This document shows positions 17,095 through 24,109 of a DNA stretch of 64,000 nucleotides, one piece after another (within the stretch, counting starts at the first letter, position 1; each line of letters opens with the position of its first letter). Position numbers and translations under genes: made by a program. The notes under the pieces were generated by a model. That model was not told the origin of the DNA and ran no database searches. It saw only the letters and a list, made by a program, of their open reading frames with translations. Origin of the DNA: Bacillus shivajii (lineage in GTDB: Bacteria; Bacillota; Bacilli; Bacillales; Salisediminibacteriaceae); assembly GCF_020519665.1 (NCBI RefSeq), contig NZ_CP084703.1, forward strand, positions 930,001 to 994,000, in the 5' to 3' direction.

Positions 17095-17658
17095 ATGTCC
17101 AAAGAAATATCAAATAAGTCAATGGTGAGTTTATTTGTCGCTGCAGGATTATTGGTTATTTCCATTTTTTTGCCTTGGTGGGGGATGCGTTTTTTCGCAC
17201 CACAATATCCTAATGGGCTAAACATTATCGTTTATCCATATAAGCTTGAAGGTGAAATTGATATTGTAAATAGTTTGAATCATTACATCGGCATGGCGCG
17301 TTTTAGTGAAGAAAACTTCCCGGAATTACAATTTATGCCTTGGGTCATTGGAGGGTTCGCTTTACTCATTGTTATCGTGGCACTGTTAAGGAAGATGTCA
17401 CTACTTTATGGTTTAATCGGTTTGTTTATCATTGGAGGAATTCTCGGCTTATATGACCTCAGACGTTGGTTAGTCACTTTTGGAACAGAGCTTGATCCAA
17501 GAGCACCGATTACGATTGATCCGTTTGTTCCACCAATCATAGGTGAAAATACGATTGCGAACTTTGTTACTCATAGTTATTTTTCTTTTGGCTCATACTT
17601 ACTCGCAGTTGCTTTTCTACTACTCTTATTTCCGTTATGGAAGGAGCGTAGAAAATGA
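17095..17658 (+). CDS. NosB-like membrane protein
   Basis: 187 residues from the ATG at 17095, 9 nt after AGGAG; the ATG at 17086 abuts the site. About four or five membrane segments (roughly 10-30, 85-105, 108-130, 160-185) with an extracytoplasmic loop. No enzyme motif is visible. Clade II nos clusters typically carry a membrane protein, NosB, right after nosZ, and size and position fit. Overlaps nosD by 4 bp. The function of NosB is not established; it is thought to replace part of the NosR/electron-transfer or maturation role. Confidence 0.65.
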   Translation: MSKEISNKSMVSLFVAAGLLVISIFLPWWGMRFFAPQYPNGLNIIVYPYKLEGEIDIVNSLNHYIGMARFSEENFPELQFMPWVIGGFALLIVIVALLRKMSLLYGLIGLFIIGGILGLYDLRRWLVTFGTELDPRAPITIDPFVPPIIGENTIANFVTHSYFSFGSYLLAVAFLLLLFPLWKERRK

Positions 17659-18962
17659 AGTGGATACTGACTTTCGGAGCTTTTTTGTTTATTTTTTTAT
17701 TTCCGCATCAAGTAGGAGCTGAGGGAGATTTACAGCAATTGATTAATGAGGTAGGAGTAAATGACGTACTTCAGCTTGAGGACCGAACATATGAAGGGAA
17801 CATTGCCATTGATAAACCAATAACAATTAAAGGCTCCGAAGGGACTGTTATTCGCGGGAATGAGACCGGAAACGTCATTATGATCAATGCTGATCATGTG
17901 AATCTTGAACAGCTCCAAATAGAAAACAGCAGTTTTAGCCGTAATGATGAAGAAGAATATTCCGGAGTAAAAGTATATTCTAATGACAATGTGATGAAAA
18001 ACCTTACAATCATCGACGCTTATCATGGCATTTATTTAAGTCAGTCTCATAGAAATACGATCGAAAACGTGACAATCTATGGACAAAAAGATCAAGATTC
18101 AGTAGGAGCTCAAGGAAACGGGATTCAAGTTTATTATTCACACGAAAACATACTAAAAGGAAACCGAATCGAATCGACACGTGACGGAATTTATTTCGAG
18201 TATGCTGATGAAAACCAAATCTATGAAAATGCTATCCGGCACACTCGTTACGGGCTTCATTATATGTATTCAAATAAAAATATTTTTAAGCAAAATATTT
18301 TTACATTTAATATTGGTGGCGCTGCCGTCATGCATTCGAGTGAGAACGTATTTTTAGAAAATACTTTTTCGATGAATCAAAGCTCTCGTTCTTTCGGTTT
18401 CTTACTACAAACAAGTAGTGACAATCTCATCGAAGGTAACCATTTCTTGCAAAACAAACGAGGTTTACTCATAGAGCATTCACAAAATAACCTTATTCTT
18501 AACAATGAATTTTCGCAAAATGATATCGGGATCGAACTGTGGGCAAGTGCACGCGATCAAGTGTTTTCCGAAAACAGCTTTCACAAAAATAAGCTTCCTG
18601 TTATTCGCGCAGGCGGACATTCCGAAAATGAGTGGAGTAAAGGGGGCCGGGGCAATAATTGGGGAAGTGACTTTCCATTATTAGATTTATATCAAACTGG
18701 GGTTGGCGACTTCGCAGTCACTTATGACTCTTCATTGCACGAGCTCGTTGAAGAAAATGAATTTGTCTATTTATTTATGCACAGCCCAAGTATTGTTATC
18801 TATGAAAAATTAAATCAATGGACAAATAATCAAGAAACGATGTTTCAAGACGATTTTCCATTGCAACAAAATAGAAGAGGAATTTCGTTTGTACCAATTT
18901 CAATCGCCTTTTTATTAGTAAGTGGAATGATTTTTGTTCGTCAGAAAAGGAGGGTGGCATAA
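17655..18962 (+). CDS. nosD: NosD copper-site maturation protein
   Basis: 435 residues. Cleavable signal peptide (about 1-22, VGA-EG), then a right-handed beta-helix made of repeated N/H-rich turns such as SQSHRNTIENVTIYG and SHENILKGNRIESTRDGIYF, typical NosD/CASH repeats, and a C-terminal membrane anchor (about 408-426). It works outside the membrane with the NosFY transporter to supply sulfur for the CuZ cluster of NosZ. Start ATG overlaps the upstream stop (ATGA). Confidence 0.93.
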   Translation: MKWILTFGAFLFIFLFPHQVGAEGDLQQLINEVGVNDVLQLEDRTYEGNIAIDKPITIKGSEGTVIRGNETGNVIMINADHVNLEQLQIENSSFSRNDEEEYSGVKVYSNDNVMKNLTIIDAYHGIYLSQSHRNTIENVTIYGQKDQDSVGAQGNGIQVYYSHENILKGNRIESTRDGIYFEYADENQIYENAIRHTRYGLHYMYSNKNIFKQNIFTFNIGGAAVMHSSENVFLENTFSMNQSSRSFGFLLQTSSDNLIEGNHFLQNKRGLLIEHSQNNLILNNEFSQNDIGIELWASARDQVFSENSFHKNKLPVIRAGGHSENEWSKGGRGNNWGSDFPLLDLYQTGVGDFAVTYDSSLHELVEENEFVYLFMHSPSIVIYEKLNQWTNNQETMFQDDFPLQQNRRGISFVPISIAFLLVSGMIFVRQKRRVA

Positions 18963-19760
18963 ATGTACATTTGGAAAGAATGGATGGAACAAATAAGAGG
19001 AAAAGGGTTATGGCTTAGTATGGGGATGGTCATCGTTATGTCGTTATTTATCTTTATAGAAACGATGAACACTCCGATCCAATACAGCTTTCAAGCATTA
19101 TTAATCTCTTTACATGAAATGCATGTATATTTGTTGCCGCTTCTTTGTTTATTCGTTGCATCATTTACGATTATGCAAGAAAAAGAATTAAAGACTTTAA
19201 TGATGATCGTGACAAAGAAAGAGTCGTATCGCACTTTCTTGTTAAAGAAGAGCATTGCGATAAATAGTATCGTTCTTACGTTATTTCTAGGTTGGTATAT
19301 AATCCTTGCTGTTCCCATGAGAATGTTTCTTGGGTTTGATGTAGGGGCATTTTTAGCATTTTTACTAACAGTTACGGCATTTATTCTTATTTTTAATCAG
19401 ATTGGTTTGTTCATCGGAACGATTTGTACAAATCGTATGCAAGTCGTAGGAGCGACTGTGTTTGTTTGGTTTTCATTTGTGTTTTTATTCGATTTAATTT
19501 TACTTTACCAACTACCTATGGTTACACACGGTAACGTATTTTATTTTTCACTACTTTTCTTTTTACAACCATTAAATGCTCTTAGACTTTACTTAGAAAC
19601 ATCTGTAGGTGTCTTTTCTTTAGAATACATGTCTTACTTAATGGACCAGTTAATTTGGCTTTCCCCCACAACATTTTTATGGCTAAACGTAACGATATTT
19701 TTAGTTGTATTTTACGGGGTGGCTGTTTGGTCAAAAAGAAAGGGGCTTCGCTATGATTAA
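18963..19760 (+). CDS. nosY: NosY ABC transporter permease
   Basis: 265 residues with six predicted membrane helices (near 15-35, 50-70, 95-115, 125-150, 165-190, 235-258), the NosY/ABC-2 form. With NosF it makes the transporter that interacts with NosD during CuZ assembly. Starts one base after the nosD stop, with GGAGGGTGG upstream, and its end overlaps nosF by 8 bp. Confidence 0.9.
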   Translation: MYIWKEWMEQIRGKGLWLSMGMVIVMSLFIFIETMNTPIQYSFQALLISLHEMHVYLLPLLCLFVASFTIMQEKELKTLMMIVTKKESYRTFLLKKSIAINSIVLTLFLGWYIILAVPMRMFLGFDVGAFLAFLLTVTAFILIFNQIGLFIGTICTNRMQVVGATVFVWFSFVFLFDLILLYQLPMVTHGNVFYFSLLFFLQPLNALRLYLETSVGVFSLEYMSYLMDQLIWLSPTTFLWLNVTIFLVVFYGVAVWSKRKGLRYD

Positions 19761-20493
19761 TATTCAAAGTTTATCTCAAAGTTATGGGAAGAAGCAGGTG
19801 CTAAAAGATGTAAGCTTAAATATTGTCAAAAAAGAACGGTGTGCCCTCGTTGGCCGTAATGGGTCTGGGAAATCAACGTTAATTCATACGATGCTAGGGA
19901 TTCTTCCTTTTAAAAATGGAACAATTACACTTAATGGACATCCGGTGAAAAAGAATAAATGGAAGAAGGATGTTGCTTATCTTCCAGAAAAGTTTCACCT
20001 TTATCCACATTTAACGGCGAAAGAAAACCTTCACTTTTTTGCATCACTTCAAGATAAAAGGGCAAATGAGCAAAAGATTGAAAGCGTGTTACAGCAAGTG
20101 AACTTGCTAGAAGTTAAGGATGAGAAGGTTAATCGTTTTTCAAAAGGGATGCTGCAACGTTTAGGGTTGGCGTTAATGCTTTATTATGACGCAAAACTAC
20201 TTATATTAGACGAACCGACGAGCGGGTTAGACCCGATTGGACGAGCAGAGATTTTGGAAGTCTTGCAATCACTAGATGATAAAACCATCTTTTTATCTTC
20301 ACACCATATAGATGAGATACAGCAAGTTTGTACTCATGTTGCCTATCTTGAAGATGGGAAAATGACGAAATATACGGTGGAAGAATTTATGAAAGTCATG
20401 AAGGTGGGAGGGGGAAACAACAATGAAAGTGAAAATCAAGATGCTAGCAACGTTACTTCTTTTAACAAGCATGTTCGTTATAGTCGCATGTAG
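19753..20493 (+). CDS. nosF: NosF ABC transporter ATPase
   Basis: 246 residues from the ATG at 19753. Walker A GRNGSGKST (34-42), signature FSKGMLQRLGLAL in place of LSGGQ, Walker B LLILDEPTSGLDP, and the switch His in LSSHHIDE. It powers NosY. The C-terminus runs 71 bp into the following lipoprotein gene in another frame (tail KVGGGNNNESENQDAS...), an unusually long overlap; the last 25 residues may be a recent extension after loss of an earlier stop. Confidence 0.93.
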   Translation: MINIQSLSQSYGKKQVLKDVSLNIVKKERCALVGRNGSGKSTLIHTMLGILPFKNGTITLNGHPVKKNKWKKDVAYLPEKFHLYPHLTAKENLHFFASLQDKRANEQKIESVLQQVNLLEVKDEKVNRFSKGMLQRLGLALMLYYDAKLLILDEPTSGLDPIGRAEILEVLQSLDDKTIFLSSHHIDEIQQVCTHVAYLEDGKMTKYTVEEFMKVMKVGGGNNNESENQDASNVTSFNKHVRYSRM

Positions 20494-20803
20494 TGGAGAC
20501 GAAGAATGGTCAATGGAAATGTCTGATGTAAACAAAGATCGTAATGGTCATGTTCATATGACTTTGAAAATACTAGATGGAGAAGAACCAGTTGAAGGTT
20601 TGAATGTAAGTGCACTTTTAGAGATGAGCCGTATGGATCATGGGCATATTGACGTCCAATTTGCCGATGGAGGAAATGGAATATATGCAGGTTCCGTAGA
20701 ATTACCGATGTCAGGGGAATGGATCGCCGAAGTAACTTTAGAGCAAGGTGATAAAAAGAAAAGCGAGACAATAATATTTGAAGTAGGTGAAGAACATGAA
20801 TAA
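20423..20803 (+). CDS. YtkA-like lipoprotein in the nos operon
   Basis: 126 residues. Type II signal peptide with lipobox IVAC (Cys23), then an immunoglobulin-like YtkA/FixH domain (about 35-120) containing a Met/His cluster MSRMDHGHIDV that could bind copper. Strong site GGGAGGGGG before the ATG. A typical nosL copper chaperone gene is absent from this operon, so this lipoprotein may take that role; this is inference from position and residues. Overlaps both neighbours. Confidence 0.75.
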   Translation: MKVKIKMLATLLLLTSMFVIVACSGDEEWSMEMSDVNKDRNGHVHMTLKILDGEEPVEGLNVSALLEMSRMDHGHIDVQFADGGNGIYAGSVELPMSGEWIAEVTLEQGDKKKSETIIFEVGEEHE

Positions 20804-21491
20804 AAATAGTTTAATAAAGCGCGTCATACCATTTTTCCTGTTAGTAATGATCTTTTTATTAGCAGCGTGTAGTGAGGAAGAAGTAACAGAAACAGTGAAT
20901 GACCCAGACCAAGACAGTGAAGTAGAAACGAGTGGGGTGCTTGCTACAGTCGATGACACAGAAATCACGAGTGACACGGTCGAGTTTCAGCAATTATTAG
21001 GCTTACTACATTTAGAAATGGTTCGAGCTGAAGGAGCAGCTTCAATGGATGAAGAAACGTTAGATTATATGAAAGAATTTTGGGATCAACAAGAGGAGCA
21101 AGTGAGAAACATCAATCATACATTAACTAGCATGATTCGTACATTAGCGATGGAAAAATTAGCAGAAGAGAAAGGTCACACTGTTTCGGCAGAAGAAATT
21201 TTAGCGCAATACGAGCAATTTACGGAGCAATATAAACATTTTCCAGAGACGCAAAGCTTAATTGAGGAGTACGGTACAGAACGCTTTTCTCATAATCTAG
21301 AAGGTTATACGAAAAGCTGGTTAATGGCTCGAAAGGTATATGAAGATGTTTATTACGATGTAGAAAATGACAATCCTAATATGGAAGAAGACGAACTTCA
21401 ATATTTAGCTTCTGAACAGTATGAGGAATTACTCGTTTCACAAATGGAGACAGTCCAAGTTAATATTCACTCTTTAGAAGGTTATCATTAA
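20796..21491 (+). CDS. SurA-N-like chaperone lipoprotein
   Basis: 231 residues from the ATG at 20796 (TAGGTG upstream; the GTG at 20787 is too near). Lipobox LLAAC, acidic linker, then a helical SurA N-terminal-type domain beginning VLATVDDTEITSDTVEFQQLL. No PpiC/parvulin domain follows, so it is probably a holdase-type chaperone. As last gene of the nos operon it may help fold NosZ or the cytochrome outside the membrane. Overlaps the previous gene by 8 bp. A terminator follows directly. Confidence 0.75.
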   Translation: MNKNSLIKRVIPFFLLVMIFLLAACSEEEVTETVNDPDQDSEVETSGVLATVDDTEITSDTVEFQQLLGLLHLEMVRAEGAASMDEETLDYMKEFWDQQEEQVRNINHTLTSMIRTLAMEKLAEEKGHTVSAEEILAQYEQFTEQYKHFPETQSLIEEYGTERFSHNLEGYTKSWLMARKVYEDVYYDVENDNPNMEEDELQYLASEQYEELLVSQMETVQVNIHSLEGYH

Positions 21492-21504
21492 TATGGTGTG
21501 ATGA

Positions 21505-21541
21505 TAAAAGAGCTTCAATGATAAGCTCTTTTATTTTTTTT
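21505..21541 (+). terminator. Terminator of the nos operon
   Basis: TAAAAGAGCTT pairs with AAGCTCTTTTA (11 bp, 7-nt loop) and is followed by TTTTTTTT. Confidence 0.95.
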
Positions 21542-21591
21542 GACTAATTCTAAATTGTTGCAGGATTTTATAGAAGAATAGCTAAATAATA

Positions 21592-21611
21592 ATGAGTGAA
21601 CATTCAATCAT
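21592..21611. promoter_or_regulatory. FadR-like operator before the SCP2 gene
   Basis: ATGAGTGAACATTCAATCAT fits the Bacillus FadR (YsiA) box ATGAATGA-N4-TCATTCAT with one change per half. A matching site lies before the MBL hydrolase at 24070. FadR is a TetR-type repressor released by long-chain acyl-CoA. Confidence 0.55.
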
Positions 21612-21637
21612 TTTGTCGAATGAAAGGTGGAAAAATT

Positions 21638-21970
21638 GTGACTGTAAAAGAAATGTTTGATCAACTAGTAAGCAAAATTAAGGAAGACCCTTCTCATATC
21701 CAAGGTTTAAATATCGTTTATCAATTTAATATATCTGGTGATGATGAGGGGATTTATCAGTTAAAGCTTGAAGATGGGACAGTGGAGTACCTAGAGGGTG
21801 AAACGCTAGAAGCCAAGACGACACTTGAACTAAGTGATAAAAACTTTTTAAAACTTGCAGAAGGTAACTTAAATCCAACAACCGCTTATATGACAGGGAA
21901 GCTAAAAGTAAGAGGGGATTTATCTCAAGCATTAAAATTAAATTCTCTTTTAAAAGAATATCAATCATAA
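21638..21970 (+). CDS. SCP2 sterol-binding-domain protein
   Basis: 110 residues from GTG at 21638, which follows AAAGGTGG at 7 nt; an ATG at 21620 has no site. The whole chain is an SCP2-like lipid-binding fold (VKEMFDQLVSKI...TTLELSDKNFLKLAEGNLNPTTAYMTGKLKVRGDLSQALKL). Such cytosolic proteins bind acyl-CoA or other lipids. The FadR-like operator upstream supports a role in fatty acid metabolism. Single gene. Confidence 0.88.
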   Translation: MTVKEMFDQLVSKIKEDPSHIQGLNIVYQFNISGDDEGIYQLKLEDGTVEYLEGETLEAKTTLELSDKNFLKLAEGNLNPTTAYMTGKLKVRGDLSQALKLNSLLKEYQS

Positions 21971-21981
21971 TAAATGATTAC

Positions 21982-22041
21982 GCATGCAAAAAGTCTGTTC
22001 CAACAAAGTGTTTAACACTTTAGGAGCAGACTTTTGCATGT
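21982..22041. terminator. Nested stem-loop after the SCP2 gene
   Basis: GCATGCAAAAAGTCTG pairs with CAGACTTTTGCATG (one bulge), enclosing an inner hairpin AAAGTGTTTAACACTTT. It lies between convergent genes (SCP2 and the fbpB-like gene) and may stop transcription both ways. Confidence 0.65.
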
Positions 22042-22118
22042 GTGTGCAATTTTTATTGTATATGTCCAAAATTTATGTGAATTTTTGAACATAGTACGAA
22101 TGATGAAACAAATTGATT

Positions 22119-22259
22119 TTACGCTTTTTGTAATTCTTTCTTTACATACTTATCATCGACTTTTCTTTCGATTTGAGAGATTGCTTTCTCATCTCGAAGT
22201 AATTGTTGTTTATTTTCATTTACAAGTTCGTTAAAACTTTTTGATAGTCTTTTTCTCAT
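22119..22259 (-). CDS. FbpB-family small basic protein
   Basis: 46 residues, rich in Lys/Arg: begins MRKRLSKSFNELVNENKQQ and ends in KKELQKA. It matches the pattern of the FbpB small basic proteins of Bacillus (RKR...SFxELVxxNKxxLLxDExxxxxIExKxxxKY). In B. subtilis FbpA/B/C are Fur-regulated and act with the sRNA FsrA to spare iron by repressing iron-rich enzymes. ATG follows AAGGG at 9 nt. No convincing Fur box could be seen upstream. Easily missed because of its size; the opposite-strand frame over it is a shadow. Confidence 0.75.
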   Translation of the reverse strand: MRKRLSKSFNELVNENKQQLLRDEKAISQIERKVDDKYVKKELQKA

Positions 22260-22427
22260 TTCAATCAACCCTTTAATCGTAATTTTCTTTCAATTCAATT
22301 ATATTACTTTTTACTATCTGTACATGTGAAACCTGTTACAACTTTATGAACTCTTTCGAATCATTTTTTTACAATATACTCATATATTGGATAAGGATAT
22401 AGGTATATGAAAGTTGGGAGGGGTGAA

Positions 22428-22892
22428 ATGTTTTATTATGGAGGTTTTAGTGGGCTAAGCGGACCTTGGGAATATAACAATCCAAATAACACAATTGTGC
22501 TTAGATTAATAATACACCTTCTTCAAAGAGAAAGTACAGATGAATTACTGTTAGATTATTTAAAGGTACTTAGTAATGATAAGAGAGCAGAGTACCTTTT
22601 CCATGATATCCTAACAGATGATAGAAACCATTATGATGCGTTAAAAAAAAGTTATGTTCAAATAGCTAGACAGGTGCCGAAAATTACCCCAGGAGAAATA
22701 GAGATCCCGAACAACTTAGATGAAGGGTTATTTTATATAATGTCTCGAAAGAAAGGAACGATTAAACTTTATTCTCAGTTGAAAAATCAAATCAACCCAA
22801 TGTATATAAACGAGATCGATTCATTTATTGTAGATGAACTCACACATATGCATTTTATAAATTATTTACTTAATAGAGAATCAATTTCATAA
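22428..22892 (+). CDS. Ferritin-like/coat-type protein, C-terminus altered by repeat
   Basis: 154 residues from ATG at 22428 (GGGAGGGGTGAA upstream; the ATG at 22407 precedes that site). Mostly helical, with a possible metal pair on two helices: DDRNHYDALKKSY (about 66-78) and DELTHMHFINYLL (about 136-148), as in ferritin-like spore or stress proteins. Gly/Tyr-rich N-terminus (FYYGGFSGLSGPWEY). Its last codons and stop (E-S-I-S-stop) are formed by the end of a family A repeat, so the native C-terminus may have been truncated or replaced. No definite family. Confidence 0.6.
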   Translation: MFYYGGFSGLSGPWEYNNPNNTIVLRLIIHLLQRESTDELLLDYLKVLSNDKRAEYLFHDILTDDRNHYDALKKSYVQIARQVPKITPGEIEIPNNLDEGLFYIMSRKKGTIKLYSQLKNQINPMYINEIDSFIVDELTHMHFINYLLNRESIS

Positions 22893-23070
22893 CTCAAATA
22901 TGATGCGAAATTCCGAATCATGAGTGTGAACTTCACTACAGACGGACGCTTTCCCGAGGGCTTGTCATCGGCTAACTTAGGCTCGACAACTATTCGCCTA
23001 AGTGGATCTTCAGACTGAGCTGATCCTCTGGGAGTCGCCGTCTTTTGTTACGTTCACATCTAAACAAAAC
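22878..23070 (+). repeat. Family A element, left part (copy 2)
   Basis: Starts GAATCAATTTCATAA and continues through the GACGGACGCTTTCCCGAGGG arm, the CTTAGGC/GCCTAAG hairpin and the GGGAGTCGCCG segment, then departs into other repeat modules. No right end is found, so the copy is truncated or composite. Confidence 0.7.
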
Positions 23071-23103
23071 TTGGCTTATCGTTAATGAACTTCGGCTAAA
23101 GTC

Positions 23104-23146
23104 GATCACGTCCTGTGATCAACACCGAAGCCACCACCTCCTGTGG
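23104..23146 (-). other. Two AGGA-loop hairpins
   Basis: On the minus strand: GATCAC-AGGAC-GTGATC (around 23104-23120) and CCAC-AGGAG-GTGG (23134-23146). Same loop as at 1953-2074 with unrelated stems. Confidence 0.5.
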
Positions 23147-23195
23147 AAGTAAGCCTTAGTTGCCACAAGCATAACTCCATTGAATAAACTACGAG

Positions 23196-23382
23196 TTGCG
23201 ACGAGTAACCGCAGGAGCACCGAGCGCTACTTCCCCGAATTACTAGGACCTGCGACGAGTAACCGCAGGAGCACACAGCCCTACAACCCCGAGCTACTTC
23301 GACCTGCGACGAGTAACCGCAGGAGCACACAGCCCTACAACCCCGAGCTACTTCGACCTGCGACGAGTAACCGCAGGAGCAG
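23196..23382 (+). repeat. Four copies of a GC-rich unit at 54-bp spacing
   Basis: The unit CTGCG-ACGAGTAAC-CGCAG followed by GAGCA starts at about 23196, 23250, 23304 and 23358. It can form a 5-bp stem with a 9-nt loop. Units recur in family A copies with spacing of 57 bp (31101-31240) and 32 bp (45929-46000). The 54- and 57-bp spacings keep frame, so false open frames run through. Confidence 0.85.
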
Positions 23383-23418
23383 TTACTTTAATCCTTTATC
23401 AAAGTTAAAAATTCTTGA

Positions 23419-23595
23419 AGTATAAAGAAAACTCGCCGATTGGCGAGCCTTTAAGGCGAAGACAAAGGCGCCGTTGTAACGCACAGGACGTGCTAACACC
23501 GGCGTTCCGACAGGATGTCGGAACGCCGGTGAACATAACTATACACATAAAAATTTTCACTACGCCGAAATTGCTTCTTAGCTAAAATTTTATAC
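23419..23595 (+). repeat. Dispersed element, family C copy 1
   Basis: Runs from ATAAAGAAAACTCGCC to TTAGCTAAAATTTT. An inverted, diverged copy lies at 26807-27031. Contains CTCGCC-GATT-GGCGAG and two AGGA-loop hairpins. Non-coding. Confidence 0.75.
23481..23531 (+). other. Two AGGA-loop hairpins, one with a 15-bp stem
   Basis: GCAC-AGGAC-GTGC (23481-23493) and CACCGGCGTTCCGAC-AGGAT-GTCGGAACGCCGGTG (23497-23531), the latter a perfect 15-bp stem with a 5-nt loop. In family C copy 2 the equivalent inner stem is CGAT/ATCG instead of CGAC/GTCG, a compensated change. Confidence 0.6.
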
Positions 23596-23867
23596 ATTCG
23601 AATTAATTTCATAACTCAAAATATGATGCCAAATTCCGAATGATGAGCGTGAACTTCACTTCAGAAGGACGCTTTCCCGAGGGCTTGTCTTCAGCTAACT
23701 TAGGCTCGATTACTCTTCGCCTAAGTGTATCTTCAGACTGCGCTGATCCTCTGGGAGTCACCGCCTTTCGTTACGATCACTTTAAAATAAAACATACATT
23801 TAATGATAATTTTATAATATCATTCGTTTCATTGCGCAAAAAACGTATTTATGAAATTGATTCAATA
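23596..23867 (+). repeat. Family A element, compact copy 3
   Basis: About 270 bp with both ends: AATTTCATAA near 23605 and TTATGAAATTGATTCAATA ending at 23867. It has both arms and the CTTAGGC-type hairpin (partly degraded) but none of the repeated GC-rich units, so it shows the minimal form of the family. Confidence 0.8.
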
Positions 23868-24069
23868 GAAAGTAACCTTTTTTTATTTTCTCCATCCATT
23901 ACACAGGAAACTCTTCCTGTGTTCTTCTTTGCGTTGTGATCTGCCTCTTCATGCTACCTTTCTTAAAAACGATATGTATTTAATAAAAGTATACTCTTTG
24001 CAAAGAGTAATTTAAATAAGGGGAAAGAATTCATGACAAAGAGCAGTAAATCGTATAAAATAGAAATAA

Positions 24070-24089
24070 ACGAGTGAATGTTCATTCAT
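24070..24089. promoter_or_regulatory. FadR-like operator before the MBL hydrolase gene
   Basis: ACGAGTGAATGTTCATTCAT fits ATGAATGA-N4-TCATTCAT with two changes in the left half and a perfect right half. It lies just upstream of the ribosome binding site, a repressing position. Confidence 0.55.
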
Positions 24090-24109
24090 TTTCCTGTGAA
24101 GGAGGTACT

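Noticed and set aside
22034-22234. 66-residue plus-strand open frame
   Set aside because: Lies over the fbpB-like gene on the other strand and has no ribosome binding site.
23196-23382. CRISPR-like array (24-bp unit, 30-bp gaps)
   Set aside because: Gaps are themselves near-identical, units occur in dispersed elements with other spacings, and no cas genes are present.
23106-23425. Open frames on both strands with CSCGYSS or ATSNRRST repeats
   Set aside because: Produced by GC-rich repeat units whose 54- and 57-bp spacing keeps frame. The same artefact appears in each family A copy.
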